From the NCBI RefSeq assembly GCF_002796985.1, contig NZ_PEKX01000020.1, forward strand, positions 1-64,000: a DNA stretch of 64,000 nt, read 5' to 3'. Positions 40,091 through 48,070 of the stretch are shown piece after piece. The notes below the pieces were generated by a model that did not search any database, had not been told where the DNA came from, and saw only the letters and a program-made list of their open reading frames with translations. This stretch comes from Pseudomonas sp. (lineage in GTDB: Bacteria; Pseudomonadota; Gammaproteobacteria; Pseudomonadales; Pseudomonadaceae). The position numbers and the translations under genes are program-made. How positions within the stretch are numbered: the stretch's first letter is position 1; each line of letters begins with the position of its first letter.

Positions 40091-41707
40091 TCAATTGCGG
40101 TCTTGCTGAAGTGGGAGTCGGCGCGGCGCGCTGTAGGCGGGAAGGCTGCTGAGGCGTTCGTCCCAGACTGCGCGGCCGATGGTGAAATGATAGAGGCTGA
40201 CCGGGCAGTCCGAACCACCGCCGAGCAATTCGTCCAGCGCCGGATCGAAATAGCAGCCGATGCCGGTGCCCGAGAGGCCGGCCGCCTCGGCTTCCAGGTA
40301 AAGCAACTGGCCGACCTGCCCAGCCTCCCAGTACAGGCGCGGGTAGGTCCAGGCACCCTCGGCAAGCGCAGCGTCGAGATCGGCCAGCATGGCGAAAGCG
40401 ACGCAACCGTCGCTGGCGATGTCCTGCCCGCAGGAGAGGAACGCCGACAGCCCGCGCGCATCACCGGACAACAGGCGGTACAGCGGCACGCCGCTCTCCT
40501 CTACCGGTTGCCACAGGTAATCCTCGCGCAGCCCGCCCGCCTCGCGACCACTGCGGCCCAGCCAGTACAAGCCCGGCTCCAGGCCCTGGACGCGATGGAC
40601 GAACAGTAGCAGGTCGATGCGCGACAGCTCGCCGGTGCAGGCGAAGGGCACGGGCGAACGCTCAGGCATCAGGCGGCGCAGCCAGGCATACAGCAACTCG
40701 GCGTGAATGCCGCTGCGGCCGTCCATGGACTGCGCGCTACGCCGGCGATGCAGGATCGGGCGCAACGGCAGGCCGGGGTTATCCACAGCGGGCTCGGCTC
40801 TCGACGCGGACCAGTCGCGAGCCGGCAGTGCGGGCGCGCGGCATAACGGGTGCACACGCTCCAGCTCCGGCCAGTGGCGGGAGTCCCGCGACAGGCGATT
40901 GGGCGTGCCGATCAGCGGCAACTCGGCGAGGCTCTTGAGCAGCGCGCCGGGCAACGGGAACTCGTCGGGCTGTGCCGGGCCGATCCACAGCAGCGCGTCG
41001 GCGAACTCGTGCTCGCTGAAGCCGTCGCGGTCGAGGCCGATCAGGCTATCCAATTGCGCCTCGGCCACACCGCGCAGCAGGCGCATCTCCCAACCCTGGA
41101 TCGCCGCGGCAATGCTCAGGCAGGCCAGCGCATGGCCGAGGTCGTGATTGCAGTAGCGATAGGCGCGCTCGCCGTACTTCCAGGCCTCGCGCCAGGGAAT
41201 GCTCGCCAGCGTCAGCAGGAAACCGCCGGCGGGCAAGGCGTCGTTCAGTTGTTCGGCCAGCGGCGCGGGCAGCTCGGCACGCACCTCCAGCACATGTTCG
41301 TCGGCGCTGTAGTGCGCCAGCAGCGCGGCGTTATCCACAGCCCCGGAGGGCAGCAGCAGGTAGGCCTCGGTCGGGTGCAGGTTGCCGCTGGAAGGATTGA
41401 CCCGCAGCGCCCAGCGGCTGCCGCCGGCATCCTTCCAGGCCGACAGCGCCAGGCTGTCGTAGAGCAGTTGCGAGACGCTGGCGAGGTTCAGCGGAGCGGG
41501 CGCACCGAGGGGGCCGGCGAACACCTCGTCATAACCCGGCGACTCTTCCTGCGATCGGTGCAGCAGCTCGATGCAGCGCGCCCCGGCATAGCGGCGGAAG
41601 GCGGCCGGCTGGGTCGCCCAGTCGAGCTGGCCGGGGCCGGGGGCGAAGCGCTCCGGGCGATGGCTGCTCAGGTCGTGATAGGCGCGGACGCCTTCGATCG
41701 GCTTCAT
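40091..41707 (-). CDS. tandem nitroreductase-fold protein (SagB/ThcOx-like)
   Basis: A 538-residue protein containing two nitroreductase-type domains (about 75-275 and 315-530). The first has LRVNPSSGNLHPTEAYLL and the second has the corresponding LHRRRSAQSMDGRSGI and YWEAGQVGQLLYLEAEAAGLSGTGIGCYF. SagB/ThcOx relatives are FMN oxidases that turn azolines into azoles in peptide natural products, but this protein is unlinked to a cyclodehydratase and may be an ordinary flavoenzyme. The ATG at 41707 overlaps the GNAT stop. TesB and HAD genes follow in the same operon. Its substrate is unknown. Confidence 0.75.
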   Translation of the reverse strand: MKPIEGVRAYHDLSSHRPERFAPGPGQLDWATQPAAFRRYAGARCIELLHRSQEESPGYDEVFAGPLGAPAPLNLASVSQLLYDSLALSAWKDAGGSRWALRVNPSSGNLHPTEAYLLLPSGAVDNAALLAHYSADEHVLEVRAELPAPLAEQLNDALPAGGFLLTLASIPWREAWKYGERAYRYCNHDLGHALACLSIAAAIQGWEMRLLRGVAEAQLDSLIGLDRDGFSEHEFADALLWIGPAQPDEFPLPGALLKSLAELPLIGTPNRLSRDSRHWPELERVHPLCRAPALPARDWSASRAEPAVDNPGLPLRPILHRRRSAQSMDGRSGIHAELLYAWLRRLMPERSPVPFACTGELSRIDLLLFVHRVQGLEPGLYWLGRSGREAGGLREDYLWQPVEESGVPLYRLLSGDARGLSAFLSCGQDIASDGCVAFAMLADLDAALAEGAWTYPRLYWEAGQVGQLLYLEAEAAGLSGTGIGCYFDPALDELLGGGSDCPVSLYHFTIGRAVWDERLSSLPAYSAPRRLPLQQDRN

Positions 41708-42255
41708 GGGCGACGAATCCGGTAGAGCACATGCTGGCGCAGCGGATGGCCTTGCGGCAGGCGTGGATGTTCGAAGTCGCCGGCCTCGTCACGTTGCATG
41801 CCCAGGCGCTGCATCAACCCCTGCGACGGCAGGTTGGCCGGCACGGTGAAGGCGACCACTTCTTCCAGCTGCAACTGCTCGAAGGCGAATGCCAGTGCTG
41901 CGCGAGCCGCCTCCAGCGCATAGCCCTGCCGCCAGTAGGCCGTATTGAAGCGCCAGCCGATTTCCACCGCCGGGGTGAACGGCGCGTCGAAGGAGACGTG
42001 CTGCAAGCCGAGCACGCCAATGCAGGCGCCATCCTCGCGACGCTCGACTATCCACTGGCCGAAGCCGTGCTCATCGAAGTGCCCGAGAATGCGCGCGGCC
42101 AGCAGGTCGCTGTCCTCACGGCTCATGCAGGCGGGGAAATGGCGCATCACCTGGGCGTCGGCATTCAGCGCGGCGAAGGGCGCCAGGTCGTCGTGGCGCC
42201 ACGGTCGCAGGAGCAGGCGCTCGGTGGTCAGGCTGGGAAAATCCATGGGCGTCAT
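41704..42255 (-). CDS. GNAT-family N-acetyltransferase (RimJ/RimL-like)
   Basis: A 183-residue acetyltransferase of the RimJ/RimL type: TERLLLRPWRHDDLAPFAALN, GVLGLQHVSFDAPFTPAVEIGWRFN, YWRQGYALEAARAAL and NLPSQGLMQRLGM. The start at 42255 (MTPMDF) or 42246 (MDFPSL) is uncertain. Its stop overlaps the nitroreductase start by four bases, which makes it the first gene of the operon. Confidence 0.8.
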   Translation of the reverse strand: MTPMDFPSLTTERLLLRPWRHDDLAPFAALNADAQVMRHFPACMSREDSDLLAARILGHFDEHGFGQWIVERREDGACIGVLGLQHVSFDAPFTPAVEIGWRFNTAYWRQGYALEAARAALAFAFEQLQLEEVVAFTVPANLPSQGLMQRLGMQRDEAGDFEHPRLPQGHPLRQHVLYRIRRP

Positions 42256-42456
42256 CGCGGCTGAGCATAAGGTCACCATGATACCCGGCGACGGGCCTGT
42301 AGGACGCAATCCGTCAGACGAGGCGCAATCGATTCAGCAGGGAAGGCCTTCATCTGGTATTTTTCTCCTACCTTCGCTGTCGGTCACTGCCTTGACCGTG
42401 CTCACGCAGACAGCCGCGCCGCCCTGGCGCACCTCGAAAAAGACCAAGGAACCCCC

Positions 42457-43662
42457 ATGACGACCTCCACCACCGGACTGCATCGCAGTACGGCCCTGGT
42501 GCTTTTCGCATTGGCTGTCGGCGGCTTCGCCATCGGCACCACCGAATTCGCCACCATGAGCCTGCTGCCCTATTTCGCCCCGGCGCTGGGCATCGATGCG
42601 CCCACCGCCGGCCACGTGATCAGCGCCTACGCCCTCGGCGTGGTCGTCGGCGCGCCGCTGCTGGCGGTGCTCGGCGCGCGCCTGCCACGGCGCACCCTGC
42701 TGGTGCTGCTGATGGCACTGTTCGCCGTCGGCAACGGCCTCAGCGCCCTGGCGCCGACCTACCACTGGATGCTGCTGTTCCGCTTCATCAGCGGCCTGCC
42801 CCACGGCGCCTACTTCGGCATCGCCGCACTGGTCGCCGCCTCCATCGTGCCGCCGCACCGGCGCACCGTGGCGGTCGGGCGGATGTTCCTCGGCCTCACC
42901 GTCGCCACCATCATCGGCGTGCCGGCGGCCAACTGGCTCAGCCAGGCCGTGGGCTGGCGCTGGAGCTTCGCGCTGGTGGCCGCACTGGGCGTGCTGACCA
43001 TGCTCTGCGTGCGTCTGCTGGCGCCTTACTCGCCCGCCGAGCCGGACTCCAGCCCATTGCGCGAGCTGGGTGCGCTCAAACGCGGACAGGTCTGGCTGAC
43101 CCTGGGCATCGGCGCCATCGGCTTTGGCGGGCTGTTCGCGGTGTACACCTACCTGGCCGACATACTCGGCGCGGTCACCCACGTCTCGCCGAGCGTCGTG
43201 CCGCTGATCCTGGCGGTATTCGGCATCGGCATGACCCTGGGCAACCTGTTCATCCCGGTACTCGCCGACCGCGCCGTGATGCCCACCGCCGGCGGCCTGC
43301 TGGTGTGGAGCGCGGTGGTGCTGGCGATCTTCCCGTTCACCGCGGGGAATATCTGGGCCATTTCGATCTGCGTGTTCTTCGTCGGCTTCGGCGGCGCGCT
43401 GGGCACCGTGCTGCAAACCCGCCTGATGGACGTCGCCGAAGACGCCCAGGGCCTCGCCGCAGCGCTGAACCACTCGGCGTTCAACTTCGCCAACGCGCTG
43501 GGCCCGTATCTCGGCGGCCTGGCCCTGGCGGCCGGCTATGGCTGGACCTCGCCGGGCTGGGTCGGCAGCCTGCTGGCCGTCGGCGGCTTCGTGCTGTGGT
43601 CGGTGTCGATGCTCACCAGTCGCAGCGCGCGAAACGACGCAGCCCTCTCCAACCAAGGCTGA
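42457..43662 (+). CDS. MFS transporter, DHA1/AraJ-like
   Basis: A 401-residue protein with 12 hydrophobic helices and the AraJ/YdhP-like opening VGGFAIGTTEFATMSLLPYFA. The loop motif GARLPRRTLLVLLM and the helix-4/5 region RFISGLPHGAYFGIAALVAAS are clear. Such proteins export sugars, purine analogues or drugs. The substrate is unknown. A perfect hairpin terminator follows directly. Confidence 0.85.
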   Translation: MTTSTTGLHRSTALVLFALAVGGFAIGTTEFATMSLLPYFAPALGIDAPTAGHVISAYALGVVVGAPLLAVLGARLPRRTLLVLLMALFAVGNGLSALAPTYHWMLLFRFISGLPHGAYFGIAALVAASIVPPHRRTVAVGRMFLGLTVATIIGVPAANWLSQAVGWRWSFALVAALGVLTMLCVRLLAPYSPAEPDSSPLRELGALKRGQVWLTLGIGAIGFGGLFAVYTYLADILGAVTHVSPSVVPLILAVFGIGMTLGNLFIPVLADRAVMPTAGGLLVWSAVVLAIFPFTAGNIWAISICVFFVGFGGALGTVLQTRLMDVAEDAQGLAAALNHSAFNFANALGPYLGGLALAAGYGWTSPGWVGSLLAVGGFVLWSVSMLTSRSARNDAALSNQG

Positions 43663-43668
43663 TACGTA

Positions 43669-43695
43669 AAAGGGCCGGCGCGATGCCGGCCCTTT
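43669..43695 (+). terminator. hairpin terminator after the MFS gene
   Basis: AAAGGGCCGGC (43669-43679) and GCCGGCCCTTT (43685-43695) form a perfect 11-base stem with a five-base loop; the T-run is the end of the stem itself, so it may work in both directions. Confidence 0.75.
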
Positions 43696-43750
43696 CGTCT
43701 GCGCGCTGCGCCGACGTACCCTGTGAGCACATTCCCGACCCGCCGACGCC

Positions 43751-44674
43751 ATGCCGCTGCCCCTGGTCTACCACGACGACTACAGTCCGCCCTTTCCGGA
43801 CAACCACCGCTTCCCCATGGAAAAGTTCCGCCTGCTGCGCGACCACCTGGTGGACAGCGCCCTGGTGGAAGACGCGCAATTGCTGCGCCCGGAACTCTGC
43901 CCGCAGGACGTCCTCGCCCTGGCCCACGACCGGGACTACATCGAACGCTACTGCAGCGGCGAGATGAGCCGCGAGGAGCTGCGCCGCCTCGGCCTGCCCT
44001 GGAGCGAAGCGCTGGCGCGGCGCACGGTACGTGCGGTGGGCGGATCGGTACTGAGTGCTGAGCTTGCGTTACAGCATGGATTGGCCTGCCATCTGGCGGG
44101 CGGTACGCACCACGCACACCACGACCATGCCTCGGGCTTCTGCATCTTCAACGACCTGGCGGTGATCAGCCTCTACCTGCTGGAAAGCGGCAAGGCCAAC
44201 CGCGTGCTGATCTTCGACTGCGACGTGCACCAGGGCGACGGCACCGCGCGCATCCTGGAGAACGTGCCGGACGCGGTGACGGTGTCACTGCATTGCGAGA
44301 AGAACTTCCCCGCGCGCAAGGCGCAGAGCGACTGGGATATTCCCCTGCCGCTGCACCTGAGCGACGCGGAGTACCTGAAGGTGGTGCGGGAAGCGCTGGA
44401 CTACCTGCTGCCGCTGTACCAGCCGGACATCGTGCTCTACGACGCCGGCGTGGACGTGCACCAGGACGATGCCCTGGGCTATCTGCAACTCACCGATGCG
44501 GGACTGGCGGCGCGCGACGAACACGTCATCCGCCGCTGCCTGTCCAGTGATATTCCGGTGGTCGGTGTGATCGGCGGCGGCTACGACAAGGATCGCCACG
44601 CGCTGGCCCGGCGCCACGGCATCCTGCACCACAGCGCGGCGCGGGTGGCGACGGAGCTTCAGTTGGTGCGGTAG
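43751..44674 (+). CDS. histone-deacetylase-family hydrolase
   Basis: A 307-residue zinc hydrolase of the HDAC/acetylpolyamine amidohydrolase superfamily, closest in layout to class IV-type members. The tandem histidines are in GGTHHAHHDHASGFCIFNDLAV and the metal-binding site is FDCDVHQGDGTA, with YDAGVDVHQDDALG supplying the second aspartate. It would remove acetyl or acyl groups from lysine or polyamines; the substrate is unknown. It shares its last 16 bases with the convergent gene at 44659. Confidence 0.85.
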   Translation: MPLPLVYHDDYSPPFPDNHRFPMEKFRLLRDHLVDSALVEDAQLLRPELCPQDVLALAHDRDYIERYCSGEMSREELRRLGLPWSEALARRTVRAVGGSVLSAELALQHGLACHLAGGTHHAHHDHASGFCIFNDLAVISLYLLESGKANRVLIFDCDVHQGDGTARILENVPDAVTVSLHCEKNFPARKAQSDWDIPLPLHLSDAEYLKVVREALDYLLPLYQPDIVLYDAGVDVHQDDALGYLQLTDAGLAARDEHVIRRCLSSDIPVVGVIGGGYDKDRHALARRHGILHHSAARVATELQLVR

Positions 44675-45159
44675 CGCGAATTGTTGGTGTCCATCCGCGA
44701 GACCAGTCGCTGTTGTTCCCAGCGCGTCAATTCGTGGTCGGAGAACCCGAGCAGCGCGGCGGCGCGGGGCCGGCACTCCGCCGCATAGTGCTTCTCGCAG
44801 AAACGCATCACCTGCTCCGGCACATGGTGCTGCAACAACTCCTGAGCGCGCAGCGGCCCTGCGTACTTCAGGTAGCGCGGCAGCAGGCGGCTCCAGTTGG
44901 TGAACACGTACAGGTTGTGCAACGCGATCTGTATCGACAGCAGCTCCAGTACGCGCTGTTCGAACTTCTGCTTGGAGCCCTGCAGGTTCTTGTTCAGGCG
45001 CACCACCATGTGAGCCACCGCCTCGTTGAGCAAGGCGCGGATCTCCTCGTTGGGGAGACTCCTGATGACAATGTCGAGGCCATTCACCCGCACGCGGGTG
45101 TCGCTGCCCTCCACCCACAGGTGGGCCTCATGAGAGCGAAGGTAATCACGAACTTTCAT
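44659..45159 (-). CDS. hypothetical protein, helical
   Basis: A 166-residue protein not recognised from any named family. It is mostly helical and basic, with RALLNEAVAHMVVRLNKNLQG near residue 40 and a long amphipathic run. The start at 45159 (MKVRDYLRSHEAHLW) is chosen because the upstream extension has atypical composition; an ATG at 45276 (MSEKEG) is possible and has slightly better upstream spacing to GAGG. It converges with and overlaps the HDAC-like gene by 16 bases. Function unknown. Confidence 0.6.
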   Translation of the reverse strand: MKVRDYLRSHEAHLWVEGSDTRVRVNGLDIVIRSLPNEEIRALLNEAVAHMVVRLNKNLQGSKQKFEQRVLELLSIQIALHNLYVFTNWSRLLPRYLKYAGPLRAQELLQHHVPEQVMRFCEKHYAAECRPRAAALLGFSDHELTRWEQQRLVSRMDTNNSRYRTN

Positions 45160-45490
45160 TGACAGTCGGACCAAGGTTGCAAGAGGCCCGCATGCTGATG
45201 GATTCACAAAAGCGCCAACATCGGCGCAATCTCGATCCCCTGTAGGAATTCTCGTAACCCCCTCTTTTTCAGACATCACTCGCGAGCCTCGGCGTTGCCG
45301 GACGCCCCAAGGACAGCACCGCGTCTTTTCCCCGACAACGGTGGAGCCGCCTGTGGATAAGCTGCGGAAAAGCACTCGTCACGCCCGCCCCCGCAGGCCC
45401 CGCGAGAGCTGGGCAAAAAATGAACAACCGGCGCAAAGCATCGCTGCGCTAGAATTGCGCCCTCCCCGCTTATCCTCGTCTGGCCTTCGC

Positions 45491-46732
45491 ATGACCGATT
45501 CCCGCCCCATCGCCTCCCGCACTGCCGTTGTCATCGGCGGTGGTCCTGCCGGCCTGATGGCGGCCGAAGTCCTGGCCAGCGCCGGCGTGCAGGTGGAGTT
45601 GTTCGACGCCATGCCCTCGGTCGGGCGCAAGTTCCTGCTGGCTGGCGTCGGCGGCATGAATATCACCCACTCCGAGGCGCGCGAGCCGTTCCTCTCCCGC
45701 TATGGGAAGCGCTCGCAAACCCTGGCGCCGCTGCTCGACGCCTTCGACAACCAGGCGCTGTGCGCGTGGATTCACGGCCTGGGCATCGACACCTTCGTCG
45801 GCACCTCGGGCCGGGTCTTCCCTACCGACATGAAGGCCGCGCCGCTGTTGCGGGCCTGGCTCAAGCGCCTGCGCGAGGACGGCGTGGTTATCCACACCCG
45901 TCACCGCTGGCTGGGCTGGGATGCCAATGGCGCGCTGCTGATCGAGGGGCCGGAAGGCCAGCGCAGCGTCACCCCCGACGCGACCGTGCTGGCCCTCGGC
46001 GGCGGCAGTTGGCAGCGTCTGGGCTCGGACGGCGCCTGGGTGCCGCTGCTCGCCGAGCGTACGGTGGATATCTCGCCACTACGCCCGGCCAACTGCGGCT
46101 TCGAGGTCGCGGGCTGGAGCGAATTCTTCCGCGACAAGTTCGCTGGTGCGCCGGTCAAGCCGGTGGCGCTTTCACTGGAAGGCGATACGCCGCGCCAGGG
46201 CGAATTCGTGGTCACCGCTGGCGGTATCGAAGGCAGCCTGGTCTATGCACTGTCCGCCGGTATCCGCGAACGCATCGAGCAGACCGGCAGCGCCACGGTG
46301 CACCTCGACCTGCTGCCCAACCGCAGCCTGGAGCAGGTCGCCAAGGCCGTCGCCCAGCCGCGCGGTTCCAAGTCCATGGCCAACCACCTGCGTGGCCGAC
46401 TCGGCCTGGACGGCGTGCGCGCCGGGCTGTTGCGCGAGTTGTCCACAGCCGCCGACTACGCCAATCCGCAGCGCCTCGCCCAGTTGATCAAGGCGTTGCC
46501 GCTGAGCGTGGTGCGCACCCGTCCGCTGGATGAAGCCATCAGTAGCGCCGGTGGCGTGACCTTCGAGGCGCTGGACGACAGTCTGATGCTCAACGCCTTG
46601 CCGGGCGTGTTCTGCGCCGGCGAGATGCTCGACTGGGAAGCGCCCACCGGCGGCTACCTGCTCACCGCCTGCTTCGCCAGCGGTCGCGCCGCCGGGCTCG
46701 GCACATTGCAGTGGCTCGAATCGCAAGGCTGA
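45491..46732 (+). CDS. TIGR03862/HI0933-family flavoprotein
   Basis: A 413-residue FAD protein. The N-terminal Rossmann motif is VVIGGGPAGLMAAEVLASAG and the family signature GRKFLLAGVGGMNITHSE follows near residue 45. The C-terminal FAD-contact region is VFCAGEMLDWEAPTGGYLLTACFASGRAAG. These proteins are widespread flavin enzymes, related to HI0933 and YhiN; the reaction is not established. The ATG at 45491 was chosen because the FAD motif starts about 12 residues later; upstream frames have poor composition. Confidence 0.85.
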   Translation: MTDSRPIASRTAVVIGGGPAGLMAAEVLASAGVQVELFDAMPSVGRKFLLAGVGGMNITHSEAREPFLSRYGKRSQTLAPLLDAFDNQALCAWIHGLGIDTFVGTSGRVFPTDMKAAPLLRAWLKRLREDGVVIHTRHRWLGWDANGALLIEGPEGQRSVTPDATVLALGGGSWQRLGSDGAWVPLLAERTVDISPLRPANCGFEVAGWSEFFRDKFAGAPVKPVALSLEGDTPRQGEFVVTAGGIEGSLVYALSAGIRERIEQTGSATVHLDLLPNRSLEQVAKAVAQPRGSKSMANHLRGRLGLDGVRAGLLRELSTAADYANPQRLAQLIKALPLSVVRTRPLDEAISSAGGVTFEALDDSLMLNALPGVFCAGEMLDWEAPTGGYLLTACFASGRAAGLGTLQWLESQG

Positions 46733-46792
46733 GCGCTGCCAAAACTGGAACCATGGTGCTAGATTCTCGACTCCCACCCAGGAGTCGCCTGC

Positions 46793-47398
46793 ATGCCGCT
46801 GACCTTCCGCCGCGCCCGTCCCGATGATGTCGATGCCGCCATCCCGCTGATCTACAGCTCCGGCCCCGACGCCTTCGACTACGCCTTCGCCCGCCCCGGC
46901 CGCAACAGCGCCCAGGACTTCCTGCGCTATGCCTTCGTCCAGGGTGGCGGGCAGTTCGGCTGGCGCCAGCACTGGGTCGGCGAACAGGACGGCCAGGTGG
47001 TGGCAGCCGGCACGGTGTTCGGCGGCGAAGTGACCCTGGGCTACATGCTCGCGGCCACGCGACAGATTCTCGGTTACTTCGGACTGGGCTCGGCGGGAGT
47101 GATCCGCCGCGGCCTGCAACTGGAACGGATCATCTGCCCACCGCCGCGCAAGACCCTGTACCTCGCGCACCTGGGCGTCACCCCGGATCTGCGTGGCGAA
47201 GGCCTCGGCAGCCAGCTGATCGACCACTTCCTGCAGATCGGCCGCAGCGGCAGCCTGCCCATGGCCGCGCTGGATGTCTCGGTGGCCAACCCCAAGGCCC
47301 AGGCACTCTACGAACGCCTCGGCTTCAGCGTGCAGAAGGAACGCCTGTCGACCTTGCCGGGGGTTTCCAGCCACCGTTACATGCAGCGCAAGCTCTGA
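46793..47398 (+). CDS. GNAT-family N-acetyltransferase
   Basis: A 201-residue GNAT protein. The acetyl-CoA motif is LGVTPDLRGEGLGSQLIDHFL and the C-terminal strand-helix is NPKAQALYERLGFSV. The N-terminal FRRARPDDVDAAIPLIYSSG is typical of a subfamily common in Pseudomonas. It is preceded by AGGAG. The substrate is unknown; the neighbours give no pathway. Confidence 0.85.
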   Translation: MPLTFRRARPDDVDAAIPLIYSSGPDAFDYAFARPGRNSAQDFLRYAFVQGGGQFGWRQHWVGEQDGQVVAAGTVFGGEVTLGYMLAATRQILGYFGLGSAGVIRRGLQLERIICPPPRKTLYLAHLGVTPDLRGEGLGSQLIDHFLQIGRSGSLPMAALDVSVANPKAQALYERLGFSVQKERLSTLPGVSSHRYMQRKL

Positions 47399-47487
47399 GC
47401 TAGACTCGCGGCCAGCCGCCCGCCAGTGGCGGCCCGATCCCTTGCCGTCGTGACAGCCTGCTCACGCATTAACCAGGAAGGTTGCCC

Positions 47488-47856
47488 ATGAGCACTGCCA
47501 GCGTTGAACTGAAAGTCTTCGTCCCCGCCCGCGATTTCGCGCTCTCCCGGCAGTTCTACCAGGACCTGGGCTTCCACTCGCCGTGGAACTCAGAAGAGCT
47601 CGCCTACTTCCACCACGGCGACCACTGCGCCTTCCTGCTGCAGAACTACTACGTCAAGGAATTCGCCGAGAACCTGATGCTGCACTTGCTGGTGGAGGAC
47701 GCCGACGCCTGGTACGCGAAGGTGCGCGACTCTGGCCTCGCCGAGCGTTATGGCGTGCGCCTTGGCGTACCGGAAGACCAGCCGTGGAAGATGCGCGACT
47801 TCACCCTGCACGACCCCAGCGGCGTGCTCTGGCGGATCGGGCATAACCTCGACTGA
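47488..47856 (+). CDS. VOC-family (glyoxalase/bleomycin-resistance fold) protein
   Basis: A 122-residue single-domain VOC protein: VELKVFVPARDFALSRQFYQDLGF opens the fold and DFTLHDPSGVLWRIGHN closes it. Likely metal ligands include His and Glu residues in these strands. Members bind metals and act as glyoxalases, dioxygenases or binding proteins. The ATG at 47488 is preferred over a TTG at 47482 because AGGAAGG precedes it at a normal distance. Confidence 0.8.
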   Translation: MSTASVELKVFVPARDFALSRQFYQDLGFHSPWNSEELAYFHHGDHCAFLLQNYYVKEFAENLMLHLLVEDADAWYAKVRDSGLAERYGVRLGVPEDQPWKMRDFTLHDPSGVLWRIGHNLD

Positions 47857-48070
47857 GGCGCTCGCGCACGATGTACGGGCGGGTTCATCCGCAATCCGGC
47901 CGTGAGGCCGGCCAGGGAAGCATCGCGGACAGGGTTCGCTCCTACAGGCTCAAGGGCCCCTAACCCTCTCCCGCAAGCGGGAGAGGGGACTGACATGGCA
48001 TCCGCCGTTGCCACGACGGCGGATAACGCTGGCGCGTTATGCGCCCTACGAGTCTGACTTGTAGGAGCGA
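47857..48070. repeat. cluster of palindromic repeats from three families
   Basis: In order: a REP half (about 47921-47946), a CCCTCTCCCGCAAGCGGGAG unit (47957-47989), a GTAGGGCGCATAACGC-family unit (48015-48052) and a truncated GTAGGAGCGA (48061-48070) that runs into the stop region of the dehydrogenase gene. Confidence 0.75.

Noticed and set aside
40091..41707. Azole-forming peptide (SagB) biosynthetic cluster
   Set aside because: No precursor peptide, cyclodehydratase or docking protein gene is near the nitroreductase, so only the enzyme fold is supported.
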